From positions 55,908 to 119,907 of the forward strand of contig CAMVNA010000005.1 of assembly GCA_947168725.1 (NCBI GenBank): a stretch of 64,000 nucleotides of DNA, read 5' to 3'. This document shows positions 8,436 to 19,289 of the stretch, piece after piece. Source of the stretch: an uncultured bacterium. GTDB lineage: Bacteria; Patescibacteriota; Gracilibacteria; Absconditabacterales; Absconditicoccaceae. Made by a program: the position numbers and the translations under genes. Each line of letters opens with the position of its first letter. Within the stretch, counting starts at the first letter, position 1. Under the pieces are notes generated by a model, which saw nothing but the letters and a program-made list of their open reading frames with translations, was not told the DNA's origin and did no database searches.

Positions 8436-9854
8436 ATGAAAAAAATTTTTAATCTATTGTGAATGATAAGTATTGTAAGTTTATCTTCCATTTCTTGCAC
8501 CTTCGCCTATACACAGGAACAAAAAGAAGCTTATCAATGGGCATATAAGTATGGAATTACTACACAACCAACCATCGAAGATGCTAAAATGAATTCACCT
8601 CTTACTAGACAAGCTTTTGCCAAAATGGTAGTAAATTATTTAGAAAATATTGTGTGAGCAAATTTAACAACAAATTCTTGTCATTTTCCTGATGAAAATA
8701 AAATTACTAACAATTTAAAACCACATACTAAAAAAGTTTGTGCCTATGAAATTATGTGATCAAATTGAAAGAATTTTAATCCCACTCAACCTGTTGACAG
8801 AGCTCAGCTTTGAACCGTCATATCTAGAATGTTATGGTGAAATGAATATAACGCGAGTGGAAAATGATATTATATTTACCATTTAAATGCATTAAAGCAA
8901 AGTGAGATTATAAACAATATAAATAATCCACAAAAAAAGACCAAAAGATGAGATGTAATGATTATATTCAAGAGAATGTATGAGAAATATGGTCCAAATA
9001 TTAACATGAATAATAGCGAAAATTCTGCTTATAGTGATATTAAAATATCCACTAACGATATAACTACAGATAATACAACTTCTGATTATAGCATTATTAA
9101 TGCAAAACCTGATAGTAATGGTTTCATGTATTATGATAGTTACTTAGATAGACCTGCATTATCAAATGCCATGAAAAATATGAAATTACGTTCAACAGAT
9201 TGTTCAAATATTTTTTGTCAACAAGTTGGTGATGATGGCTCGTACAATAACCAAAAACATTATTATTGGAATGAAAAAAAATCAACCATGATTTTAATTC
9301 CTGGGGTATATTATGTAAATGACTGTGATTACTACGATAAAATATATTGATTAGATAATAATTCTTTAGATACACCATCTACCAATTCTGACAATTCATG
9401 GATAGACGAAATGATAAAAAATTGGAAATGAGATATAATTAAAGCCGAAGATTTAGTTTCAAAAAAGGAGAATAAACACAGTGCTTATGTAAAGCTAGAA
9501 AAAAGAGCCTTATTTGTAGATGAAGAATATAATTATATTCTAAAAATTTGACCAGAATTCGTTTGATATACAATGGAGGTATATTATAATGATATTAATG
9601 AAGTTGCCGAAATTTACATAAGAAGTAATTCTAATGATATCCGGTTCCAAGTAGCAGTTGAACCACGAGAAGATTGTAAATATATTAATTTTAAGTACGG
9701 AAATGAATATATATGGTGAGCTAACGATGAGCGCGTATTTACGAGACAAAGTAGATACAAAAATGATTGGGCTGAATTAATTACAAATGTAAAAAGTTGA
9801 AAATCAATAGACGAACTTGACAAACAACACAATTGTAAAGAACAATGATTCTAA
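8436..9854 (+). CDS. Secreted S-layer-homology (SLH) protein
   Basis: 472 aa. Signal peptide about residues 1-23, with the cleavage region SCTFA-YT. Two SLH-like units follow (about 27-75, with SPLTRQAFAKMVVNYL, and about 85-165, with PTQPVDRAQLGTVISRML). SLH domains attach proteins to cell-wall polymers. The remaining ~300 residues are Asn/Asp/Ser-rich and unrecognised, with scattered Cys. Many TGA codons act as Gly. Own promoter and terminator; expected on the cell surface. Confidence 0.75.
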
Positions 9855-9902
9855 TCATATCAATTAATTGTTAAACCTTCTCTACCTTAAAATATTAATA
9901 AT

Positions 9903-9932
9903 AAATCTGGCCATCTTGTGGCTAGATTTTTT
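9903..9932 (+). terminator. Terminator of first SLH gene
   Basis: ATCTGGCCA / TGGCTAGAT stem with short loop and six Ts. Confidence 0.8.
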
Positions 9933-10029
9933 ATACACTTAAAACTTCTATTTAAACGCCAAATTTTCTCTATTATTTCTATAATTTTATACCTTCTAAA
10001 TATAAAGTTTTAAAAAAGTCATCAAAAAA

Positions 10030-10057
10030 TTGACAAATTAAAAAAAAGATATATAAT
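10030..10057 (+). promoter_or_regulatory. Strong promoter of second SLH gene
   Basis: TTGACA (10030-10035), 16-base spacer, TATAAT (10052-10057). Shares TTGACAAATTAA and the ATATAAT block with the 8371 promoter. Confidence 0.85.
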
Positions 10058-10244
10058 ATATATGTTATTATTTATGAAAGGGGGATAATAACGCCTAGGG
10101 AACAGAATATGAAATTTAATTATGATTAAGTATTCGATCGAACAATTAAGCTTAGCTTGATCAGAATCATTTTCATTTGCTGTTATGAATAAATTGGTTC
10201 TACACACAAAATTTACCGATTTATTTCCCTAAACTAAACACTAT
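10058..10244 (+). promoter_or_regulatory. Long untranslated leader with 5' hairpin
   Basis: About 180 bases separate the promoter from the next ATG. The predicted transcript would begin with GTTATTAT (10064-10071) pairing with ATAATAAC (10085-10092) around a G-rich loop. That is typical of a 5' mRNA-stabilising stem; a regulatory role is inferred. No known riboswitch core recognised. The whole gap from 9855 holds only this leader, the promoter and the preceding terminator. Confidence 0.45.
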
Positions 10245-11759
10245 ATGCACACAAGCAAAAATCAGAAATCTTCGTGATTTCTTACGATTGTAGCATTTGT
10301 GATGGTTCTTTTCTGAGTAGGATATATATTTTCTTGTTTGTCGTGAAGTGAAACTTTTGCGATTAGTAATAATGAAGATATCCCTCCTTATGCAGAAAAT
10401 ATTCATATTAAAAAAGACCTTCAGTGAAAAGAGGATCAGGAGAAAACCGTTGCTGGAGTCGAGAAATCTGTTGCAGATCGAGCTATTTCGTGATGGAATA
10501 AACTCGTAGGGAATAATGATAGTACCAGCTCTTTAGTAGTAAATATTCCTGAAAATGGAGAGAATACTACCATTTGAGATGAGGTTGCCTCTTGATATGA
10601 AGATACTTCGACAACGAATGTGGCATGAAATAATATGCAACTTGGTTTTGCTAATGGTTATATTCTGCCGTCTGTCTATCAGGACATTTCGACCTCTTCT
10701 TATCAAGACGCTATTACTATTCTTTATTCCAACGGAATAATTCAGTCTAGCAATAAGTTTTATCCTCATAATTACGTACGCGTAAGTGATTTCATTAGGG
10801 TAGTGATGGATGCTTATCGCGTCCAGCTCTGATATGAGCCTAGCAACCTAGTAGGGTTAACAACTAATTTCTATCTTTCGGATCCAAATTTTGATTCTGA
10901 AGTAATGAGGAAGGTTAACTCGGCGTATGAATTATGATTCCTTCAATCGTTTGCTTTGAAAGATTCGGAGTGAAATCTCCGTCTTAATGCATTTATTACT
11001 CCAAAAGAAGCCAAAGATATTCTGTATACTATTAAGGATAAATATCCTAATTCTATCAAGAATATTTCAAATTTATCTTGGTATAGTAAAGAAACTTTAC
11101 GTAAAGATGAAATGGCTCAGTTAGTAGTATCAGCTTTTTGATTAGAGCTGAATGTATGATCTTTAGCAGTATTTAGTGATATTAGTTGATCTCCTTATCA
11201 AAATGAAATTCAACTTCTTTCGAAGCTTTGAATTGTTTGATGAGTTGATGGGAAATTTTACCCAGATGCCAAAATCGAGAATAAAGATTTTGTCATTATG
11301 ATAGCGAGAGCTCTGATGAGACAGTCAGATTCTCAACCTACTATCAGCAACTTTTATTACTTAACCAATCTGCTGAATGCTTCATACAATTCCACATACT
11401 CTCCATATCTTGAGTTTTGCCTTGAGTCTCAAGTTTGTGATTCGATACTTTCTCAAACACCAAAGTGAGTTTCTTTCTCACCTAATAAATTACTTTCTCG
11501 GTGAGAAGTTGCTTCAGTATTATCGACTACTTCTAAAAACCAATTTGTCTTTGCGGGAAATTGAGAGCAGTTGATAACTAGATGAGAAGTTGCAAAACTT
11601 ATTGTAGATAGTTTTGGATTCAACGAATCAAAAAAAACATCTTCAATAATTGACAAGATTTCATGGAATAATTGATGAATAAAAACAAACAATTCATCCA
11701 GTAAAAGTGCATTATCTTCCTTATGGACAGACTTTCAAAACATGATGAAGATATCGTAA
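10245..11759 (+). CDS. Membrane-anchored S-layer-homology (SLH) protein
   Basis: 504 aa. Short basic N-terminus (MHTSKNQK), membrane or signal segment at about 11-32, Glu/Asp/Ser-rich stretch to about 130. SLH-type units then follow, with PSVYQDIS near 141 and later FSDISGSPYQNEIQLLSK and KFYPDAKI near 340. Wall-polymer binding is inferred from the domains. More than 20 TGA codons act as Gly. It follows another SLH gene with the same promoter, so the two are probably co-regulated. Third positions are somewhat richer in G/C than in the first SLH gene. Confidence 0.75.
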
Positions 11760-11790
11760 TTAACCCTATTTACCTCTTAATCTATTACAA

Positions 11791-12087
11791 ATGTCTACAA
11801 ATGAACAACGTGAATTAGCTGGAGTTTCTCTGATTAATCAACCTATGCTTCCATCTGAATCTAAACATACTTTAGATGATAGAAGAGATGAAGCTAGATT
11901 ACATCGTATAGAAGCTAAAGAACTTCGTGAATTCAATCAATCAATGGTAGAATTTAATTATCATAAAGAATTAACTGATACTTTAGAAAATCCTTATGAT
12001 AAGGTTAAGAATCAGCTTAAAAAATGAAATTATACTACTATATCTGAAAATGAAGCTCTTCACGTTCCTTATAAGCGTGCTGCCTAA
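11791..12087 (+). CDS. Small hydrophilic protein, unknown
   Basis: 98 aa, highly charged and probably helical (DDRRDEARLHRIEAKELREF), no membrane segment. One TGA(Gly) after NQLKK. It begins 31 bases after the second SLH gene and is followed by a terminator, so it is likely cotranscribed with it. No family recognised. Confidence 0.6.
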
Positions 12088-12136
12088 TTCATAGACATTA
12101 AACAGTTATAAAAAATCTGATTATCATCAGAAACAG

Positions 12137-12190
12137 AAAGCCTGACAGATGATTGTACGAATGCGTCCAATAGTGGTCGGGCTTTTTCTA
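12137..12190 (+). terminator. Terminator with long loop
   Basis: AAAGCCTGAC pairs with GTCGGGCTTT around a ~30-base loop, then T-rich sequence. Confidence 0.6.
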
Positions 12191-12269
12191 TTTCTAAAAT
12201 TCTACTTGAAAAATTTTATCAGCTTTTTATTATACCTATCGTAAACAAAATTTATCCAATTTTATAGAT

Positions 12270-12680
12270 ATGAACTGAAAAAAAAGTTGAATTGTAAAGA
12301 AAGCATGATGAGTGGTTTTTGATGGTGACAATTTTTTTGTAGTAAAAAGAAATAAATATAATGACATATCATTGCCTAAATGACATATTGACCCCGGGGA
12401 AAATTCAGAGCAAGCTGCACTACGTGAGGTCTTAGAAGAAACTGGATTCGAATGTAAAATTATGGAAAATTTATGATCTGTTGAATATTTAAATCCTGAA
12501 TGAATTGTTCAAGTTCAATTTTTCGCTATGAGTGTAAGTAAAAAAATATCAGAAGATCTTTTCCCTGATGTAGATGAAGTAATTACTTGAAATTACAATA
12601 AAATTGAAAGACTGCTTTCCTACTCTACAGATAAAAAAATTCTCGAAAAATGAGCTAAATTCTTTAAGTGTATTAAATAG
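12270..12680 (+). CDS. Nudix hydrolase
   Basis: 136 aa. Residues 38-60 match the Nudix box G-x5-E-x7-R-E-U-x-E-E-x-G-U exactly, with TGA as its first Gly. Nudix enzymes hydrolyse nucleoside diphosphates linked to another moiety using a metal; the substrate cannot be told from the sequence. Cytosolic. Lone gene convergent with the mltG-patatin pair. Confidence 0.9.
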
Positions 12681-12692
12681 ATAGAAAATATA

Positions 12693-13469
12693 TTATTTTT
12701 TTAACTTTTTGAAATATTTCATTCCATCTTTATATCAAACCTCATAAATATGAGAAAGTTTTTCTTTATTGGTTTCTGCCGTAAAAACTCACGTATTTTT
12801 ACAAAAAAGATGATCTGTTGCTTTAATATTTCACTCAATATCTTTTGATAATACCAAGTTCCAAGAAACCATAGCATTTGAGAGAAGATTTGTAACTTTT
12901 TGATGTTTTTTAAATGAAGAAACAGTTACACCAATTACTTCATGATTTGGATACAATTTTTTTGCACGCAATACTGGAAAATTATCTATCACTCCCCCAT
13001 CTACCAATAAATAATCTCAAAATTTAACTGGCGGAAAGATTACAGGCAAAGCAATACTTCACATTAAAGGATGAATCAATTCTCCTGTATGAAATATTTT
13101 ATATTTTCCTGTATTCAAATCGGTAGCTCAGATATAAACTTTCTTTTTTAGTTTTGAAAATGTGACTGGAAGATATTTTTTGTATAGTTTCTGAACATTT
13201 TTTTCTTGAAGAATGCTTGTCACAGGAGGCATTTTTAAATTTTTTGCACTAAGAAATTCAATATTTTCCAAAAGTTTAGAATAAATGTCATCAGCCCTCA
13301 TTCCATTTGCTCGAAATGAAGCGACCATTGCTCAGGCCGATACTCAAAAAATTGCATCAATTTCTGATTCTACTCAGCTTTCTTCTAAAGCCTTTAAAAT
13401 TCATAAATGATAAAATCATTTTGCCCCTCATCATGAAAGGACTAAAATATATTTTTTATTTTCTGACAT
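12693..13469 (-). CDS. Patatin-like phospholipase
   Basis: 258 aa. Contains the oxyanion-hole motif G-G-G-A-K-G (13-18), the nucleophile elbow G-V-S-A-G (40-44, Ser is the nucleophile) and the catalytic Asp in V-D-G-G (near 158). These three define the patatin Ser-Asp acyl hydrolases of the RssA/YchK type. Likely a cytosolic or membrane-associated lipase; substrate unknown. Starts 19 bases after mltG ends and is probably in its operon. Several TGA codons act as Gly. Confidence 0.88.
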
Positions 13470-13487
13470 TAAATTATTATTTTAGAA

Positions 13488-14555
13488 TTATAAATATTGT
13501 TTATTTTGTTCGTGTTGTGCATTGGTTTCTGCATAATGAATCTGTCCATCAGAACCATGCAGATAGAAAAGATAAGAAGTCTGAGTTGGAAACAATACAG
13601 CTTCAATTGTAGAAATAGCAGGATTTCCAATTGGAGTTGGGGTAAGTCATGCAACTGCACGTGTATTGTATTTATTATTTGAATCACTTACATTTTTTGC
13701 GATAATATTTGGAGTACAATCACTGTATGGTTTAGCAAATTCATAACAAAGTGTAATATCTGCTCAAAGCAGCATTCAATTTTTTAACCTGTTATAAAAA
13801 ATTCATGCAACAGTTGGCTTATTTGCGTTATTTTTTTCTTCTTTTTCAACAATTGATGCCAAAGTAATGGTCTGATAAACTGATAATCAATAATTATTTT
13901 GAATATTTGTAAAATCTGAAGAATGAGTTTCCCAAACTTTTGATTTAAATGTATTTAACTGCATAGATACAAGCTCTTTAACCAAATTTCATCGATTACT
14001 TAGGAAATATGTATCTGGATAAAGGAATCATTCTAATGAACTTAGACTAGAATCAAAGAAATCATATCTTGTTGATAATTCTGATATTTTAGCAGAATCT
14101 GTTACATAAGCAATATATTCTCATTCATTAATATATCACTTAGCAGTTAAATCTGCATCAATATCGTAAATTGATCGTCATTCCAAAACTGTATATGAAA
14201 TATACTCCTTCTCTGGTCCCTCTCATATGTGAGATAAGAATTCTTCATTAGTATATTTTCCACTAAAAATATATGTTCATTCTTGGATATTTGGTACTTG
14301 ATCTTTATGATTTCTAACATAAAGTTTCATCCAAAAAGTCTGATTATCATCTAGCAATGCATCGTAAAATTTGCTAATTGTATCTCACTTTACGATTGAA
14401 ACTTTTTGATTTTCGAAATTTAAATCTGATGGTGAAAACTTAATCCAACCTCGAATAGCAATAACAACTATCGCAATTAATATGAACAAAAATCACTTTC
14501 AACCTTTTTTCTTTTTCTGGCGTGAATAACCAAATCCAACATTTTTTTGAACCAT
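13488..14555 (-). CDS. mltG: Endolytic murein transglycosylase MltG (YceG-like)
   Basis: 355 aa. Basic N-terminus, one membrane helix at about 25-40, then the YceG domain with LEGFLYPDTYFLS and TLASIVEKEE (near 228-237), where the first Glu of V-E-K-E is the expected catalytic residue. C-terminal TPTPIGNPAISTIEAVL is characteristic. MltG cleaves nascent glycan strands and sets their length. Rich in TGA(Gly). First gene of a minus-strand pair with the patatin. Confidence 0.92.
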
Positions 14556-14579
14556 ATCTTAGTGAATAAAAATTAAAAA

Positions 14580-15086
14580 TTATTTATGAAATATAATGTT
14601 TCATCATTGTTCTACTTCTACATCAAATCCAGATTCTTCGACTTCATCTTCTGATAAATTTTCGTGTTGTTTAGCACAATCTGGACAATATAATACAAAT
14701 GGTGTTTCGAGTTCTATTGCTTGATAAATCAATTCTTCAATATTAATTGTGGAAGTTTTTTCATCAATGAAAAAAAGCACTTCATCGTTCGCATAATTTA
14801 CTTCATCCTTATTCAGAGTAAATCTACTACTGTATCACTGAATTTTTATTTTCCTCTGAAATGGTTCACTGCAATAATCGCAAGTTTCATTCAAAGTACA
14901 TTCCAATTCTTCGATTTCTACTAAAATATTTTCATCATCGATTCACGAAAGTCTAATTTTACCTGTGATTCACTCTTCACTAAGATTTGGAATTAAATCT
15001 GTTTTCTTATTTTCAAAAATTATTTCATCGACTGCAACATGATTTAGCAAATCTCCTATCTTTATTTCAAATGTTTGATCTTTCAT
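14580..15086 (-). CDS. YceD/DUF177-like protein
   Basis: 168 aa, acidic. Has the family's plan: an N-terminal beta domain, a C-x-x-C pair (ETCDYCSEPF near 72-80), an acidic middle (FIDEKTSTINIEELIYQAI) and a second C-x-x-C (YCPDCAKQH near 138). YceD proteins are linked to 23S rRNA maturation and often sit beside rpmF; rpmF is not seen here. Divergent from tilS originally, now separated from it by pnuC. Confidence 0.7.
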
Positions 15087-15178
15087 TTTCTAGTTAGAGA
15101 TATATGATAAATTGCAAGTTTATTTCTACTCTTTTCCTGCACTAATACAAGAGAAATGGGAATTTAAGCTTTATCTTA
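15083..15178. repeat. Direct repeat copy 1 (yceD-tilS intergenic region and tilS start)
   Basis: About 95 bases similar to 15872-15967: shared TATGATAAAT, TTCTACT, and then CAAGAGAAATGGGAA with TTAAGC. In this copy the tilS start codon has become ATA, so it is non-coding. Confidence 0.75.
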
Positions 15179-15826
15179 TTTATCCTTTTCAAGTTTAATC
15201 CATTTTATTAGTCAATAAATATTAATTAGCAAATATCAAATTGATACAATCAACATCATAGTTGCATTCGGTGTTCATAATACAAAATTTATAATTCGGA
15301 TTATTAAATCAATTGTATTATTGAATAACCATACAACCCAGCATTCTTTGAATCTCATATTCATAAGCACGATACCACAAAGCTGGATTATATTGCTACT
15401 TGCATCCAAAAATGCTAAATTTTGTCATGGAATTTTACTCAATAAATATCAAAGTAGAAAACTACCAACAATACAAATAGTCGTAATTAAAATTGAATTT
15501 TTTAGTGTAAATCATCTGATTTTTACTTTCTTTTTATTTTCTTTTTTATTCTTATTCCACATTAGATATCCATGAATTTGTGATGGAAAAAATACTAATA
15601 ACGATAAAAATGCAATACCATATAATCAATTTAAATAGCACACATATCCACTCAGTATACAATAAATAGCTCCGAAAATGTAATTATATATTTTTCCTAT
15701 ACTTGCATAATAGGCATTTAATAACCCAGACATTAATATCAATGTTCACAAAAAATAATCCTTTGATAGGATTCCACATATAATTGAGAATATAATAATT
15801 AATATGGTATATGTTTTACTTTTCAT
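15176..15826 (-). CDS. pnuC: PnuC-type nicotinamide/vitamin precursor transporter
   Basis: 216 aa with about seven membrane helices. Family features: ISGKIYNYIFGAIYCIL-like first half (here SIGKIYNYIFGAIY), YGIAFLSLLVFFPSQIHGYLMW, and the C-terminal MNMRFKECWVVWLFNNTIDL segment. PnuC and relatives facilitate entry of nicotinamide riboside, thiamin or riboflavin; the substrate is not fixed by sequence. The gene lies between two copies of the yceD-tilS intergenic region, suggesting insertion. Uses TGA as Gly like its neighbours. Confidence 0.82.
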
Positions 15827-15871
15827 ATACATTAATATATGATTAAACAACGTTCAATATTTTTTATCTTT

Positions 15872-15967
15872 AATTTTCCTAGTCAAAATGTATGATAAAT
15901 ATTAGTTTAGCTTCTACTTTTTTTCTAGAATAATGCAAGAGAAATGGGAAATTAAGCATTATACTCA
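15872..15967. repeat. Direct repeat copy 2 (intact tilS start region)
   Basis: The functional copy: it contains the tilS ATG at 15933. Together with copy 1 it brackets pnuC. Confidence 0.75.
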
Positions 15968-17255
15968 ATTGTTTGAGAACGAAAGAATTACAGAAAATTC
16001 ACTATTTTTGAAATTACAGCTGACTAAACTTCTCGAATCGCTAGAACTCGGAGATAAAGATATCATTTTAGCGGTTTCATGAGGAGCAGACAGTATGATA
16101 GTTGCAAGTCAGATTCTGTATTTCTATCACAAGAATGGATTAGATTTAAATAAGATTCATATTGCACACTGTAATCATAAAATCAGACCTGAAAGTGAGG
16201 ATGAAGCTAAATTTATGTCAGATTTTTTTTCTGGTTTAGATTTCCATCTATATGAGAGAAAGAATTTGAAAAATAATGATGAAAACTCACTCAGAAATCG
16301 AAGATATTCTCAGTTCTCATCGTTGCAAAAATCTACAAAAGCTTCATATATCTTTCTCGGCCACCACTTGAATGATAGAGTAGAATCAACATTCTTAAAT
16401 TTAATGCGTGGGGCATGAATCAATGGTTTTCTAAATATGCGTGAAGTAGAAAAGCATCACCTACTTCCAGATGAATGTAAAGTTTGTCGTCCATTATTGG
16501 AAACTTCAAAATCCGAAATTCTAAATACTTGTAATGAAGCATGAATCCCATTTTTTGAAGATAAGACAAATCAAGATGTTTCAGTTTCCAGAAGAAATCG
16601 AGTCAGAAATCAGGTTTTAAATCCAGTTTCAATGTACTGAACCGGAAATTGAGAAGAAAATAAATTTTTAGAAAGTTGTGCATGAATTTATAAACAATTA
16701 GAAAATATTGAAAATAGTAATTCAAGTAAAGATTTGAAAACTATACCAAGTTTTCCATTATGGAATGCTGAATTTTCATATCTATGGTGAAAAAATATTT
16801 TGAAATGTAACGAGAATGATGTTTTTGATATTTTCCACACATTAAAAATTCAAACTTCTGCAAATGTAGTAAATGAGTGGATGAATTGGTTGAATAATTG
16901 AGAGAATGGATATAAATACATTTGATGAGTTTATTTTTTCATTCATGAAAAACAGCTTTTTATCATAAAAGCTGAAAAAGATTTTTGGAAAAGAAAAAAT
17001 AATGCTGATGAAAATATTTGGTTAAGAATTGAATCAATGGATAATATCAGATTTTTTGGATCTGATTTAGAAATTCCGAGAGATGAATTGGTTTGATGAA
17101 AAATTAGATTGCCGCAGGATTGAGATATCTTTGCATGAAAGAAATGGAGTCGTTGGGCTTTAAATCAAAAGATTCCAATGTGGTGGAGAGATTGGATTCC
17201 TCTTGCAATAAAAAATGGAAAGGTTATCCATATGTGGAAGAATATATGGAAATAA
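15933..17255 (+). CDS. tilS: tRNA(Ile)-lysidine synthase TilS
   Basis: 440 aa. PP-loop S-G-G-A-D-S at 49-54, with TGA as the first Gly, and the downstream LGHHLNDRVESTFLNLMRG near 140, both diagnostic of TilS/MesJ. It attaches lysine to C34 of tRNA-Ile(CAU) using ATP so that AUA is read as Ile. C-terminal region contains the W-R-D-W-I-P-L substrate-binding-type segment. Many TGA(Gly). Its 5' end is duplicated upstream of pnuC. Confidence 0.92.
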
Positions 17256-17278
17256 TTTTATTTTTCGATTTTATCTAA

Positions 17279-17779
17279 ATGGGAAACATTTGGTCTACAT
17301 ATACAAATTGGATTGAGTTTTTTTTCAAATCAAACGAGACTCGGACTACAGTTTGGAGTATATTAGTTTTAGTTTGGTGAATCAGTTTTTTGATATTTTT
17401 GCCATTACATCGTATAAGTTTAAAGAATGTACTAAAATCTAAAAAGAATCTGGTAGATTCTGTAGATAGGGTGATTTACCTACTTTCAAAAGCTCAATAT
17501 TCTTTATCTGAACAACAAGCCTTAAAATATGATCCTTGTTTTGCATTAATAAAAACTATGTTTTGAAGTGGACATTTTGAATATATTGATAATCTGGATG
17601 CTATAAAAGAAAATGTAAAAAAAGTGGAAGTTTTACTTAAACAAAGAGTAATTTCCGACCAGGAATGGAGCAAAATTGATAGCCAAAAAAATAGTTTAAA
17701 ATTTCATACTTTTTGGAGTAAATTTTTCGGTTATGAATTAAATTTTATAACTTGCTGAATTTATAATTTATTTTGGTAA
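17279..17779 (+). CDS. Single-pass membrane protein, unknown
   Basis: 166 aa. One membrane helix at about 23-42, then a basic helical cytosolic-type domain. No recognised motif. 23 bases after tilS and followed by a terminator, so cotranscribed with tilS. Confidence 0.6.
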
Positions 17780-17783
17780 AAAA

Positions 17784-17810
17784 AGAGAAAAGTCATAATA
17801 ACTTTTCTCT
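17784..17810. terminator. Bidirectional terminator
   Basis: AGAGAAAAGT / ACTTTTCTCT hairpin between convergent genes, A-run on the left and T-rich on the right. Confidence 0.75.
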
Positions 17811-17834
17811 CTCAAAGAGCATTAAAATCAATAA

Positions 17835-19103
17835 TTAGTTTTCAAACGTTTTACTATAATGTTTCATGCGGTCTATATCCTCCTGATAAAGTCCATCATC
17901 TAATTCATCTATTGAAACTCAACCAATGTCATATTTCATTGCATTACATAAAGCAGCGAGTTCATTTACTTCATGTTTACCAAATTCCATTCATACAGTG
18001 GCATAAGCTTTATTAATTTCTTTAAAACCTTTCTCTTTTAAGATATCAGTATCTTGAAAAGTACCATCATTAAACTCAAGGTTACATCCTCGTTTTTGTT
18101 CGAATCAATGCCTTCCTCAATTAAAAACATAGTTAGCTTTTATATGATTCATCAAATTTCAAACTTTAGTAAATGCTTTAATTTTCGTCCTATTTTCATA
18201 AGAATCTTTAGGATATCAGTTTGCATCCATTTCTAAACCATTATTTAGTTTTATAGGAAACTCATATTCATATTTATCACAAACTACGTATATTATACCC
18301 TTTTTCAAATCTAGCTCACATCTATTACCAGGCACATGAGAATTAACATCTCCGTTCAATTCTTTACCCCATGTTGCAATACTCACTCTTCATGAATCTA
18401 GATCTACATTCCAATTATTGTCTCAAGGGGCTCCGTCTTTAAGATTTCTTTCTGGAGACCAATCTTTATCTGTATCTGTAGCTCTAATCCCATCAAGAAC
18501 TTTAGCCATTTCTTCTGGAATCCAACTAAGATCTGGTCTTTCCTTATCTTCTTTTTTTTCATTTCCTCCTTCTTTATTTTTTTCTTTTCATCCTTCTTGT
18601 ACTTCATCAATAATAAACTTCATTGTATATAATGTTTGAGGACCAAACTTTCAATCTTCAAGAATTTTTCATGAATTAAGTCGAATTCCTCTATCTTTTA
18701 GGTATTTTTCTAATTCTTCTTTATTTATTTTTCAATCTTCAATCTTTCCATTAAGATATTTCTGCATTCACTCAATATCATTCTTTTTAATGTATCAAGC
18801 AATATCGGAAAGATATGGGTTCTTAAGAGATGTAACGAGATCCACAACATCCTTTTTGGAAATGCTTTCTTTTCATCGTTTGTATAACTTTTTGATATCA
18901 TCTTCCGTCAATCACACACTTTGAAGGCGCGCAAATGATAAAGCCTCTGTCGTTGTTGCGTTAAGCTTAGTATCGTTTTTCAATTTTTCAGTCTCAGCTC
19001 CAACCTCTTCTGTTACCTTTTCTCATTCTTTGGTATTTAAAGCATCTGAGAGTGTGTCTTTTGCTTCTTTGATATCTTTTTTTACTTCGTTAAATAGGTT
19101 CAT
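17835..19103 (-). CDS. Large soluble protein with a peptidoglycan-binding-like segment
   Basis: 422 aa, no signal peptide. Helical charged N-terminus (1-70), then LEKYLKDRGIRL and the segment EDGKFGPQTLYTMKF near 150-175, which looks like a peptidoglycan-binding domain 1 repeat (D-G-x-F-G-P-x-T). After a Lys/Glu-rich linker, a C-terminal domain of ~220 residues is unrecognised. Many TGA(Gly). Own strong promoter. Without a signal sequence an extracytoplasmic role would need another export route, so function is open. Confidence 0.65.
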
Positions 19104-19134
19104 TTTAATAATTTTAATAAAATAAAACACCTAT

Positions 19135-19163
19135 ATTATATTCATCTACCAGCGATTTGTCAA
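19135..19163 (-). promoter_or_regulatory. Promoter for 17835-19103
   Basis: On the minus strand TTGACA (19163-19158), 17-base spacer, TATAAT (19140-19135). Confidence 0.85.
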
Positions 19164-19238
19164 ATTTTTAAAGACTTTTTTAATAACAACTACAAAAAAA
19201 TGAATCCTCACCAGTCTATCAGCCTATTTTTTAATACA

Positions 19239-19269
19239 AAAAAAGCAGATTCATAACAAATCTACTTTT
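19239..19269 (-). terminator. Terminator for 19290-20783
   Basis: Minus strand: AAAAGTAGATTT pairs with AATCTGCTTTT, followed by a T-run; G-T pairs included. Confidence 0.6.
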
Positions 19270-19289
19270 AAAAAAAATATTCAAACAAA

